From Virgibacillus_F sp049310925 (GTDB lineage: Bacteria; Bacillota; Bacilli; Bacillales; Amphibacillaceae), in contig NZ_JBMERP010000011.1 of NCBI RefSeq assembly GCF_049310925.1, positions 1-64,000 of the forward strand: DNA of 64,000 nucleotides. The letters run 5' to 3'. The translations under genes were made by a program, and so were the position numbers. The notes beneath the pieces were generated by a model. It had not been told where the DNA came from. It did not search any database and saw only the letters and a program-made list of their open reading frames with translations. The first letter of the stretch is position 1, and each line of letters starts with the position of its first letter. Positions 8,912 to 16,632 of this stretch are shown piece after piece.

Positions 8912-9688
8912 ATGAGTAGAGTATATTTGGTAGGTGCCGGTCCAGGAGATCCTGACCTAATCACGGTTAAAGGACTTAAAGCCATTCAAAAAGCAGACGT
9001 AATTTTATACGACCGGTTGATCAATGATGAATTATTAAGCCACGCCCCAAACTATGCAGAATTAGTATACTGCGGGAAAAGCCCGAATCAGCACTCGCTT
9101 ACACAGGAAAAAATAAATGATTTATTGTGCTTCTATGCAAGCCAGGGGAAAGTAGTCACACGGTTAAAAGGTGGCGACCCATTCATATTTGGGAGAGGTG
9201 GCGAGGAAGCGGAAGTGCTGGCAAAAAGGGGAATTCCTTTTGAAATAGTTCCAGGTATCACTTCTGGATCGGCTGCACCTGCTTATGCTGGAATTCCACT
9301 GACCCACCGAAACTATAGCTCATCTGTTGCGTTCGTTTCGGGGGTAACTAAAACTGGTGAGGAGCTAGATAAATACTGGGAACACTTAGCCAAGGGAGTC
9401 GACACGCTGTGTGTGTATATGGGTGTCAAAAATCTGCCGGATATTTGCGAACAGCTCATCCGCCATGGTCGTAATCCTAGCACCCCGATTGCGCTTGTCC
9501 ATTGGGGCACGACCGAAAGCCAGCAAACAGTTACCGGAACACTTGAAACAATTATTGAGAAAGCCAGTAAAATGAAGAATCCATCAATGATTATTATTGG
9601 AGAAGTAGTTACATTGCGGGAAAAACTTCAATGGTTCGAACAGCTGAATGTGGAACCACTTGACCAAGAACATGCAATAGTTGGATGA
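8912..9688 (+). CDS. sumT: Uroporphyrinogen-III C-methyltransferase
   Basis: Transfers two methyl groups from SAM to uroporphyrinogen III to give precorrin-2, the first step towards siroheme. The protein of about 258 residues has the family signatures VGAGPGDPDLITVKG at the N-terminus, RLKGGDPFIFGRGGEE near residue 85 and a GITSGSAAPAYAGIPLTHR segment. ATG at 8912 was chosen over an upstream in-frame ATG because TAGGAG lies just before it and SRVYLVGAG is the normal N-terminus. It matches ylnD of the B. subtilis operon. Its end overlaps the leader of sirB. Confidence 0.93.
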   Translation: MSRVYLVGAGPGDPDLITVKGLKAIQKADVILYDRLINDELLSHAPNYAELVYCGKSPNQHSLTQEKINDLLCFYASQGKVVTRLKGGDPFIFGRGGEEAEVLAKRGIPFEIVPGITSGSAAPAYAGIPLTHRNYSSSVAFVSGVTKTGEELDKYWEHLAKGVDTLCVYMGVKNLPDICEQLIRHGRNPSTPIALVHWGTTESQQTVTGTLETIIEKASKMKNPSMIIIGEVVTLREKLQWFEQLNVEPLDQEHAIVG

Positions 9689-9699
9689 CAGGAGGTTAT

Positions 9700-10443
9700 A
9701 TGATGCAAGGAATTTTATATGTGAGCCATGGAAGCAGGGTTCGAGAAGCGACCGCCGAAGCTGTTTCGTTTATTCGCTCAGTACAGCAGCTAGTTGACAT
9801 TCCTCTCCAGGAAATTTGTTTTCTGGAACTAGCTGAACCAAATGTTGAACAAGGTATTGACAAATTAGTGGACCGTGGTGCCACTAGTATTTCTGTCGTA
9901 CCTGTTCTGCTATTAAGTGCTGGTCATTATTTTAAAGACATTCCAGATGAAGTTAACCGAGCAAAGGCAAGGCATTCCCATATTTCCTTTACTTATGGCG
10001 AGCCGCTTGGCATGCAGGATCGTTTTATTGAAATTTTGACAGACCGAATAAGTGAAACGAAGGTAGTGCCTAACCTAGATGCTAAACTGTTGCTCGTCGG
10101 ACGTGGTAGTCGCAACCCGGAAACAAAGAAGATAATAAAAGAAATAGGACAAAAACTGAAGGCGAAAACCAGTTTTAATTCTATTGATGTTTGTTTTTTG
10201 GCAGCTTGCGAACCATCCTTTGAACAGACCCTTCAATCCTCGTTAAAAAAAGATCACTCGCAAATTTTTATTGTACCCTATCTATGGTTTACCGGCGTGC
10301 TGATGAATTATATACTGGATAAAGTAAAAAAATCGAATCAGAATCACCCGGATATAGAAGTTGTGCTATGCCGGCAACTTGGTGAACACCCAATCATGGT
10401 TGAAGCGCTGAAAGAACGTGTCTATGAATCTATTGTGAAATAA
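9700..10443 (+). CDS. sirB: Sirohydrochlorin ferrochelatase, CbiX family
   Basis: Inserts Fe2+ into sirohydrochlorin to finish siroheme. The protein of about 247 residues is the two-domain (long) CbiX form. The N-terminal half begins YVSHGSRVREAT with the metal-binding His and has a second conserved His in LLLSAGHYFKDIP. The C-terminal half begins LLLVGRGSRNPET, where the His is replaced by Arg-Gly, as in the non-catalytic half of long-form proteins. ATG at 9700 follows GGAGG by four bases; ATG at 9703 is equally possible. Corresponds to ylnE of B. subtilis. Confidence 0.9.
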   Translation: MMQGILYVSHGSRVREATAEAVSFIRSVQQLVDIPLQEICFLELAEPNVEQGIDKLVDRGATSISVVPVLLLSAGHYFKDIPDEVNRAKARHSHISFTYGEPLGMQDRFIEILTDRISETKVVPNLDAKLLLVGRGSRNPETKKIIKEIGQKLKAKTSFNSIDVCFLAACEPSFEQTLQSSLKKDHSQIFIVPYLWFTGVLMNYILDKVKKSNQNHPDIEVVLCRQLGEHPIMVEALKERVYESIVK

Positions 10444-10460
10444 GGATGTTTTAAATGAAA

Positions 10461-11097
10461 GGCTCTTTTCGTAAGTTTTGTTGCTCTTTAAACTTCGCAT
10501 TTGATACAAACTGCGACGTAACTGATGTATCTATTTCCTACCATGCTTTACTAAATTGGTGCTGAACCAGCGCTTCGGAAAAACACTCGCTTTCCGTGGG
10601 GAACGCTTCAGCCTCCTCGGAGCAAAAACCGCTCACTGCGGGGTCTTCAGACTGTTCCTTTCCCACAGGAGTCTCGCATTTTTCCTCAGCTTAGTTAGCT
10701 TTCTGTTCAAGGGAGAAAATGTCCCATGAAAACACGCGATTCATGTGTATTTTTCTTTCGACAATTAGAAATTCTTGTTCCCACAGGACAAGGAAGGCTT
10801 CGGCAGCGTGACATCGCACGAAAAAAAGGGACTGTATTTTTGAGGAGTCGACTGTCCTCCGCTTTAATCAAGCGGTATAGAGTTATTTATCATGATGGCC
10901 ATATGTTTACGCTATACCAGCGAAGGAAATACACGAAGACTCCTGCGGGAGGAAAGGCATAGGTGAGACCCCGCAGTGCGTAGCACGAGGAGACTCACCA
11001 GCCTCCCGCGGAAAGCGTAGTGTATTTCCGTAGCGGTAGGTTACGTAGCAGTTTATAGATTTTGTTGTCAAAAACAACAATCTTTTAGAAAACAGCC
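10461..11097. mobile_element. Composite palindromic element R3 with 8-bp target duplication
   Basis: The element starts GGCTCTTTTCG and ends with the complement of GGCTGTTTTCT, so the two ends are inverted repeats. AAATGAAA occurs directly before it (10453-10460) and directly after it (11098-11105), a perfect 8-bp duplication. Inside are module B (about 10567-10690), about 230 bases of other sequence and module C (10925-11036, arms GAAATACAC/GTGTATTTC). It encodes no transposase. It sits in what would otherwise be a gap of about 50 bases between sirB and sirC. An open frame at 10726-10962 has no convincing ribosome binding site or recognisable product. Confidence 0.85.
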
Positions 11098-11141
11098 AAA
11101 TGAAAAGATCCTAAATTAAAAACTGGTAAGGAGAACATAAG

Positions 11142-11762
11142 ATGGCGATTACACCACTCATGGTTGACCTAGAAGGGAAAAAAATAATTATTATTGGTGG
11201 TGGACGTGTCGCCTACCGCAGGGCCGATACGCTAACTGACAGTGGTGCTGCGATCACAATCATCAGTCCGGAAATCGCAGAGGGAATCCGCTCACTTCTA
11301 GAAAATGAAAAGGTGACCTGGCGGCAAAAGAACTTCGAACCCGTCGACCTTGAGGAGGCCTTTCTAGTAATAGTAGCTACCAATAATCCCGAGGTTAATA
11401 GTTCAGTAGTTAAGGCTTGCCCGCCAGATTCCCTACTGAATGTAGCATCGGATTCTACACAGGGCGATGTGCAATTTCCATCCCACTTAAAACGTGGAAA
11501 ACTGACAGTAAGTATTTCAACGGATGGAGCAAGTCCTCTACTTTCCTCCAAAATTAAAAAACAACTTCAAACGACTTTTGAAGAAGGCTACGGCGATTAT
11601 GTCGATTTCCTGTATGAAAGTCGGCAGCTTATAAAGCGATCTCCACTCGGATTAAAAGAAAGGAGACAGTTACTGAAGGAATTATTGTCGGATGAATTTC
11701 TCAACAGTAAAAAACAGCGTATAGCGATAAATTGGTTAACAAACTTAGTTGAAAGGAGCTGA
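11142..11762 (+). CDS. sirC: Precorrin-2 dehydrogenase
   Basis: Oxidises precorrin-2 to sirohydrochlorin with NAD+. The 206-residue protein has an N-terminal Rossmann fold with IIIGGGRVAYRRADTL at about residues 14-29 and the STDGASPLLSSKIKKQL segment near 125, typical of the CysG N-terminal / YlnF / Met8 family. ATG follows AAGGAGA. It matches ylnF, the last gene of the B. subtilis operon. Only five bases separate it from hemD. Confidence 0.92.
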   Translation: MAITPLMVDLEGKKIIIIGGGRVAYRRADTLTDSGAAITIISPEIAEGIRSLLENEKVTWRQKNFEPVDLEEAFLVIVATNNPEVNSSVVKACPPDSLLNVASDSTQGDVQFPSHLKRGKLTVSISTDGASPLLSSKIKKQLQTTFEEGYGDYVDFLYESRQLIKRSPLGLKERRQLLKELLSDEFLNSKKQRIAINWLTNLVERS

Positions 11763-11767
11763 TTACA

Positions 11768-12565
11768 ATGATTGGAATGAACGGTATCAAAATTGGAATT
11801 GCTGCTACCAGAAAAGCTGATGCAATTACCGTACTTGTAGAGAAAAATGGAGGAACCCCTGTTGTTTATCCAATCCAAGGTGAACAGCAATTAAATGAAA
11901 GCATATGCAAGCAAAATATAAATGACTTTCTAAATGAGCCATATGACGTGGTGCTTCTGACTACCGGGATCGGCATTGAAACTTTGGAAAAAGCATCTCG
12001 GGATCTAGGGGTCCATACTGATTTTATCGAAAAACTTGGCAAGACAAGCCTGGCCATCCGAGGCAGTAAAACAGTAAGCTGGGTAAAGAAACAATCACTA
12101 GCCCCAACACTCATCTCTGAAGATGGAACTATGAAAAACCTGTTGAAGAGCTTAGTTAACGAAAAGCCAACCATGGGCAACCGTTTATTTTTACAAGCCT
12201 ACAACCAGGACGACGTAGAGATAAAAAGTGAACTTGAAAATGCCGGATATTCTGTCTACCTATCAAAACCGTATCATTATGAAGCGCCCAACGAGGAAAC
12301 TTTACATGCACTCAGAAAGGAAATTCTGGATCAAACACTCCGAGCGGTTATCTTCACCAGTAAAACCCAGGTTCAAAACCTGTTTAACGGATTTGAAAAA
12401 ACTGCTGAACTCGTGGCCGCACTTAACAACGGCGTCCTGGCAGCCTCAATCGGAAAAGTAACCACACAAGAACTAGAAAATAGAGGCGTCACCAACATAT
12501 TCCAACCAACAAACCCAAAAATGGGAGCCATGATTGTTGAATTAAGAGAGCATCTGGCGGGATAG
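11768..12565 (+). CDS. hemD: Uroporphyrinogen-III synthase
   Basis: Cyclises hydroxymethylbilane to uroporphyrinogen III, the substrate of the neighbouring sumT product. The 265-residue length, the N-terminal IAATRKADAITVLVEKNGG segment, LLTTGIGIETL near residue 60 and AVIFTSKTQVQNLF near 195 fit the HemD family, which is weakly conserved. Located right after sirC with GAAAGGAGCTG as ribosome binding site. Bacillaceae normally keep hemD with the hem genes, so this may be a second, siroheme-dedicated copy. No terminator is evident; a 21-bp repeat array begins 40 bases downstream. Confidence 0.85.
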   Translation: MIGMNGIKIGIAATRKADAITVLVEKNGGTPVVYPIQGEQQLNESICKQNINDFLNEPYDVVLLTTGIGIETLEKASRDLGVHTDFIEKLGKTSLAIRGSKTVSWVKKQSLAPTLISEDGTMKNLLKSLVNEKPTMGNRLFLQAYNQDDVEIKSELENAGYSVYLSKPYHYEAPNEETLHALRKEILDQTLRAVIFTSKTQVQNLFNGFEKTAELVAALNNGVLAASIGKVTTQELENRGVTNIFQPTNPKMGAMIVELREHLAG

Positions 12566-12605
12566 CTGGTTTGTTTTGTGTGGCTGGGTCTTCATTAAAT
12601 TTGGA

Positions 12606-12800
12606 ATCGAGCATGGATCCGTCGAAATCGAGCGGCGTGCACCCGAAATCGAGCACTGATTCACAGGATCGAGCACCGGCCGACGAAAACCGAGCGCCGA
12701 AGAGTTGGTGCTCGATTCCACATGTGTGGTGCTCGAAAACTCAATTTGATGCTCGGTTTTGACAAGTTGGTGCTCGAAAACCCGGAATCGAGCATAGATC
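12606..12800. repeat. 21-bp-period repeat array, ATCGAGC type with orientation switch
   Basis: Heads (A/C)(T/C)CGAGC start at 12606, 12627, 12648, 12668 and 12689. Inverted heads GCTCG(A/G) follow at 12710, 12731, 12751 and 12772, then a forward head at 12787. Spacing is 20-21 bases and tails are all different. It resembles the array at 36-150, so the two bracket the sulfate locus. The following 12801-13075 holds no gene I can support. Confidence 0.85.
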
Positions 12801-13075
12801 AGTCGTGTGCGCCTTACCACGTAATATCTATTAAAAGAAAATTAATCAACCCCTGTCTACAAGACCATCAATTTAGTTATTATTATAAATTCTCCATTTA
12901 AAGTTGTTAATTAATAGAGAGAGTAAATCCAAACTCACTTGAGTCAGACACTCCATCAAGGAGCTCAACATAAGCTTGGGGGTAACTAGACGAACGAAAG
13001 TAGACTCTTAAAGCCTTCCCGCAATCCTTCCTAACAGAATAGAATATAAGAAAAGTATGTTAGGAGGAGTTGAAT

Positions 13076-13360
13076 ATGGATGAGCTAGAAAAGAAAATCA
13101 GAGAATTAGAGACAAAACTACTAGACGAAATCGAGAATATGGAAAACTCAATTAAGAATTCAAAAAAGGATGAATTTCAGTTGGATAGCAATGACGTGAG
13201 AGCAATAATTGATCAACTGCTGACGGAAAAAGGATTCGTAACACAAACAGAACTCGAACAAAAAGTTGACCAAAAACATTTGCAATTAATCAAATGGATT
13301 GTCGGGACGGGGTTAAGTAGCATAGCCATAGTGTTTAGTCTTGTTAGATATATAATATAA
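13076..13360 (+). CDS. Small coiled-coil protein with C-terminal membrane segment
   Basis: The 94-residue product starts MDELEKKIRELETKLLDEIE, a heptad-rich acidic coiled coil. A second charged helix follows near residues 40-70, and the tail has one hydrophobic segment (LIKWIVGTGLSSIAIVFSLV). The layout resembles small phage-derived or cell-envelope proteins with a cytoplasmic coiled coil and a C-terminal anchor; no family is named with confidence. ATG at 13076 lies eight bases after AGGAGG; an in-frame TTG at 13070 is too close to it. It stands alone, followed by a terminator. Confidence 0.7.
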   Translation: MDELEKKIRELETKLLDEIENMENSIKNSKKDEFQLDSNDVRAIIDQLLTEKGFVTQTELEQKVDQKHLQLIKWIVGTGLSSIAIVFSLVRYII

Positions 13361-13477
13361 CTACTATTTGGGCTTTATAGGTACAACCACTACACGGCTA
13401 CAGGTAACCCCCATGGTGACGTTTTTCACTCGAGTCCAGTCACCCCTTTTCACCACCAAGCCTTTCCTATATATTAT

Positions 13478-13507
13478 CGTCACCAAACAAAATTTGGTGG
13501 CGTTTTT
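13478..13507 (+). terminator. Intrinsic terminator
   Basis: CGTCACCAAA pairs with TTTGGTGGCG (one G-T pair) around a short A-rich loop and is followed by TTTTT. It lies between the coiled-coil gene and the DUF1659 gene. Confidence 0.8.
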
Positions 13508-13574
13508 ATTTTTATTCATTGTGACACTTTTCTCACCTCCCATTCGATTATATGTGTGAAAGGAGGTGAGGCAC

Positions 13575-13811
13575 ATGGCAGCTACAGCAAATATGGTGAA
13601 TTCAACACTTCGTCTAGTTTTTGACGACGGGATTGACCCAATCTCAGGAACACAGTCTTTTAAAACGAAGAGCTTCAGCAATGTTAAAACGGAAGCAACT
13701 GCAGATCAGTTGTATGCAATTTCTGTATCACTTGCACCATTGCAACAGCGTTCACTTTTCAAAATTGAACGAAATGACAGCTCTCTTTTACTTCAGACTC
13801 AGGTGGTATAA
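13575..13811 (+). CDS. DUF1659 family protein
   Basis: A 78-residue protein beginning MAATANMVNSTLRLVFDDG, with the family pattern of a lone DG turn followed by K(T/S)KSFSNVK and a C-terminal LLQTQV. These proteins are small, soluble and of unknown function. In Bacillaceae they are nearly always followed by a DUF2922 gene, as here. ATG at 13575 was chosen because AGGAGGTG precedes it by about seven bases; an in-frame GTG at 13566 overlaps that site. Separated from DUF2922 by 32 bases, so probably one transcript. Confidence 0.85.
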   Translation: MAATANMVNSTLRLVFDDGIDPISGTQSFKTKSFSNVKTEATADQLYAISVSLAPLQQRSLFKIERNDSSLLLQTQVV

Positions 13812-13843
13812 CACAAATTAACTAATGGAAAGGAGGTCTTTTG

Positions 13844-14062
13844 ATGGCTAAGAAATTAGAATTGAAATTTGAAAATCAGGATGGAAAGTTCGTTACGTAC
13901 ACACTGGACAATCCAGTTGAACCAGTGGACGCAGTTGCTGTACAAGCAGCAATGGATGAAATCATCACCCAAAATGCATTCACTTCATCTGGTGGCAACC
14001 TTGTTGCTAAGAAAAGTGCGCGTATCGTTGAACGTAATGTTTTAGATATTGCAATAGTTTAA
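13844..14062 (+). CDS. DUF2922 family protein
   Basis: A 72-residue protein of unknown function: MAKKLELKFENQDGK, then a central PVDAVAVQAAMDEII helix and a C-terminal SARIVERNVLDIAI strand. The pairing with the upstream DUF1659 gene is standard in Bacillaceae and suggests a joint role. ATG at 13844 is preceded by AAAGGAGG with seven-base spacing; TTG at 13841 is an alternative. A terminator follows three bases after the stop. Confidence 0.88.
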   Translation: MAKKLELKFENQDGKFVTYTLDNPVEPVDAVAVQAAMDEIITQNAFTSSGGNLVAKKSARIVERNVLDIAIV

Positions 14063-14064
14063 TT

Positions 14065-14106
14065 AAAGGACCAGCGACATGAGTAAACTCTGGCGCTGGT
14101 CTTTTC
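14065..14106 (+). terminator. Intrinsic terminator after DUF2922
   Basis: GACCAGCG pairs with CGCTGGTC at the base of a hairpin with a long loop, followed by TTTTC. It ends the DUF1659-DUF2922 transcript. Confidence 0.8.
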
Positions 14107-14216
14107 ATTTGCAGTAAAGAAAGTTTAAATCTTTCTTTCTGCATAAGTGCAACTAAGGCTTTAGCCATAAGGAATGGCGATAAGCAAAGTTTTTTAATAT
14201 GAAGGGAGGAACTCAA

Positions 14217-14354
14217 ATGGAAACCTGGATGTCATTCGTTACTGATGTTGGCTTTCCAATTGTGGTGACGTTTTACTTGCTTCACCGCATAGAAGGAAAG
14301 CTAAATGATTTAATCGAATCAATCCTCACGTTACCTGATAAAATGGGTGGATGA
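14217..14354 (+). CDS. YvrJ family protein
   Basis: A 45-residue protein, METWMSFVTDVGFPIVVTFY then LLHRIEGKLNDLIESI. It is one short membrane helix followed by an amphipathic helix, the hallmark of the YvrJ family. It follows AGGGAGGA with correct spacing. YvrJ genes commonly follow DUF1659-DUF2922 pairs in Bacillaceae, as here. Function unknown; the RIEGKL(N/D)xL motif and membrane helix recall small holin- or toxin-like peptides, but no such role is shown. Confidence 0.85.
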   Translation: METWMSFVTDVGFPIVVTFYLLHRIEGKLNDLIESILTLPDKMGG

Positions 14355-14363
14355 CCAGCAGAG

Positions 14364-14388
14364 ACTTCAGCTTCGGCTGGAGTTTTTC
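14364..14388 (+). terminator. Intrinsic terminator after yvrJ
   Basis: ACTTCAGC pairs with GCTGGAGT (one G-T pair) around TTCG and is followed by TTTTTC. It closes the yvrJ unit ten bases after the stop. Confidence 0.75.
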
Positions 14389-14521
14389 TATATGTTGAGT
14401 CTCGTGCTTAGAGGAAGAACACAGATTAAGGTAATGGTTGCGAAGTATTATCAACCACTTTTTTTAAAGACTATTGAATGAAAAGCAGGTTTTAAACATC
14501 AAAGTAAAATTAGGAATGAAA

Positions 14522-14647
14522 GTTGAGCGACCCAACAAGAAAGTCGAGTGGCTCAGCCAGGAACTTGAGCGTCATCGCAAGGAAGTTGAACGACCCAGCC
14601 GGAAAGTTGAGCGTCACCGCAAAGAAGTCGAGCGACCAAATCAGAAA
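14522..14647. repeat. 21-bp-period repeat array, GTTGAGCG type
   Basis: Six heads (GTTGAGCG or one- to two-base variants) start at 14522, 14543, 14564, 14585, 14606 and 14627, exactly 21 bases apart. The remaining 13 bases differ in each unit but end in AA. Read in one frame it gives a heptad peptide (VERPNKK, VERHRKE), but other arrays of the family have stops in all comparable frames, so the periodicity is not a protein signal. Confidence 0.88.
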
Positions 14648-14672
14648 CCTACCTATATGATGTTAATGTTTA

Positions 14673-14975
14673 TCAATCAAACAAATAACTTAACACAGGA
14701 GACATTACAATCAAGAATATTGAAAATAAAATTAATGTATTTGTTATCTTGGAGGGTAGTTTCTTTTTGCCTTTCCCCTTATACCAGGCACTAAACTGTA
14801 GTTTGTTTCTATATAATACGAAAAGCAATAGAAAGATTGTTATAAATCCTGTCCAACCATAGGGTTCAGCATCGAAACCGAATGACCCGTAAAGATATTC
14901 TAGGCATACACCCAGAAGACCACCAAGTAGTGCAAAAATTAATATAATCCGCAACAACTCCAGCAACACTCTCAT
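14673..14975 (-). CDS. Small integral membrane protein
   Basis: A 100-residue protein of unknown function with three predicted membrane segments: LLELLRIILIFALLGGLLG at the N-terminus, GFITIFLLLFVLY in the middle and LILFSIFLIVMSPVLSYLF at the C-terminus, with a basic KGKGKKK loop. AAGGGG lies upstream of the ATG. It follows the gene at 15024-15308 on the same strand with a 48-base gap, so the two probably form an operon of membrane proteins. Confidence 0.72.
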   Translation of the reverse strand: MRVLLELLRIILIFALLGGLLGVCLEYLYGSFGFDAEPYGWTGFITIFLLLFVLYRNKLQFSAWYKGKGKKKLPSKITNTLILFSIFLIVMSPVLSYLFD

Positions 14976-15023
14976 TCTAGTAACCCCTTTACCTTTACTT
15001 TTAATTTGTATAAAGCCCTTTAT

Positions 15024-15308
15024 TTAAGGTGTATAATCGGTGACGAAAATTGCAAGGATCCCTATAACAGCAAGCAAAATAACAGCTAGTATAAGACCAA
15101 TTATGGCAAGCATGTTTTTCTCGCTCTTTCTAAACAATGCAATCAAGCTTAAAACAAATGTTAGCGGAGCACCAACATATAATGCAACTACAATAGTTGT
15201 AATCAATGGTTGTTGGTTAAAAGATAAATTCGGCATAACAAGTAATGAGCAAATCAGTACTAAAGGAATTCCCAACGATAAGTAACTAATCCACGAATAT
15301 TTTTTCAT
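15024..15308 (-). CDS. Small integral membrane protein
   Basis: A 94-residue protein with three hydrophobic segments: YLSLGIPLVLICSLLVMP, TTIVVALYVGAPLTFVLSLIALF, then a basic RKSEKN loop and a long hydrophobic C-terminal helix (AIIGLILAVILLAVIGILAI). The pattern is that of small Bacillaceae proteins with no assigned role. A purine-rich GGGGGCAGGAC lies upstream of the start. Not recognised further. Confidence 0.7.
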   Translation of the reverse strand: MKKYSWISYLSLGIPLVLICSLLVMPNLSFNQQPLITTIVVALYVGAPLTFVLSLIALFRKSEKNMLAIIGLILAVILLAVIGILAIFVTDYTP

Positions 15309-15482
15309 TTTTGTCCTGCCCCCATTTTTAAAAAATTGAGTGTTTTATTTATTTTAGTTTACCATAAAATAACAATTTAATTTGTTGAATTTTTGCTCAA
15401 ATATCATCTAGTTATAATAAGAACCTATTGTATGAAAATCCGGTTGGTTACAGACAAGAGTGCGTACCCCAATGTCGGGAAA

Positions 15483-15598
15483 GTTAAGCGTCAAACCACT
15501 AAAGTTGAGCCTACATGAGGGGGGGATGAGCGTAAGTCTAGCAAAGTTGATCGTTTGAAATAGGAAGTTGAGCGGGATTTGATTAATTGAGCACCTAC
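15483..15598. repeat. 21-bp-period repeat array, GTTGAGCG type
   Basis: Heads start at 15483, 15504, 15525, 15546 and 15567 (GTTAAGCG, GTTGAGCC, GATGAGCG, GTTGATCG, GTTGAGCG), exactly 21 bases apart. A last degenerate head lies near 15586. The tails are unrelated to those of the array at 14522. Confidence 0.85.
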
Positions 15599-15731
15599 AC
15601 AAAAAAACACTATAAATAACAAATCAAAGTTTAAAATATTTCCCGGGGAATATCGACAAAAAATTCAATGTAAAAATATCATATAAAATAAAATCATTTC
15701 TTTTGTCGTATCATAAGGGTTGAGGTGATCT

Positions 15732-16423
15732 ATGATGAAAATAAAGTTACCTGCTCTCATTTTTATAAGCTTTATAAGTTTTTTTCTCCACATATAGCGC
15801 AGGCTGCGGAAAAGCAGGAAAGTGAGATTGATAAGGGCTTTGATATTGATTTGACGGGATTTGAGTTTCATTCTTTTGGTACGTTTAATCAATTAGGTTT
15901 TGAAATAACGCCACTTGCACAGTTGTATTTCCGGATTATCCAGGAGGAACAAGAGTGGATTGGTCAACCACGTCTGTATATCAAAGATGATAAGGGTTAT
16001 GTTCATCTTTGGAAAAGAGATGGTACGAATGTACTTTATATAGTTACAAAAGAGTCAAGTGAGCTATGGGAAGTTGTTGATGTTAAAAGAAAGAAAATTG
16101 ATAGAATACCTGTACAAAAAAACCTCCTCAAAGAAGTATTGATAGAGCGCTGGCTTCAACCGATAAGTACAGCTGTTAAGAAGCATTATGGAGAGCCTAA
16201 ACTTTGGTACCGGGGATTTGAGAAAGTGATCAAAATTGAAGAAGATGAACAGGACTATGTGTTTTATATAACTGTTCAAGTTCAAACATTTGAAGGTGCC
16301 CACAACCCACCGTATGGGGAAGAAACAATTACATTTAAAATTAGAGGCAGCCAAATCGAGATGATTGATTTTAAACACAGAGATATTTCGAAAGAAGAGT
16401 CGATTAAGTTAGAATTGCGGTGA
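15732..16423 (+). pseudogene. Secreted DUF3888-like protein interrupted by a -1 frameshift in a T7 run
   Basis: Two ATGs at 15732/15735 after AGGTGAT start a typical signal peptide (MMKIKLPALIFISFISFF), but that frame stops at 15795. Moving to the -1 frame within seven consecutive T (15779-15785) gives SPHIAQA then AEKQESE, a perfect signal-peptidase site (AQA before A), and stays open to 16423. The mature part has about 210 residues. Its LKEVLIERWLQPISTAVKKH helix, YGEPKLWYRG and the GAHNPPYGEETITF motif fit, from memory, the DUF3888 family of exported Bacillus proteins. It could be a real frameshift mutation, slippage-controlled expression or a base-call error. Confidence 0.7.
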
Positions 16424-16632
16424 TTTAGTCTTATGGGATAACGCCCACCAATCGGACTTAACACGTAGAAGTTCCACAACAATACCCACTAATGATAAAC
16501 TGTTAATTAGTTAACACCTCTCTGCGTCAAGTGCTTGTAGGAAAGAGTGAAACTAGCAGCGTAGCAGTTATACGCTTATGTAAACATTAGTCTTTAGTGG
16601 AGAATATAAAAGTATCATAGGAGGGCGAATAC

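Noticed and set aside
8555..8919. Several frames at 8555-8795 and 8677-8919
   Set aside because: Products of the palindromic element R2, without ribosome binding sites.
10726..10962. 78-residue frame between the modules of R3
   Set aside because: No ribosome binding site, no recognised domain, and its end lies in module C.
14474..14794. Frame with heptads VERPNKK / VERHRKE
   Set aside because: Follows from the 21-base period (seven codons). Other arrays of the family are out of frame or stopped, and no ribosome binding site was found.
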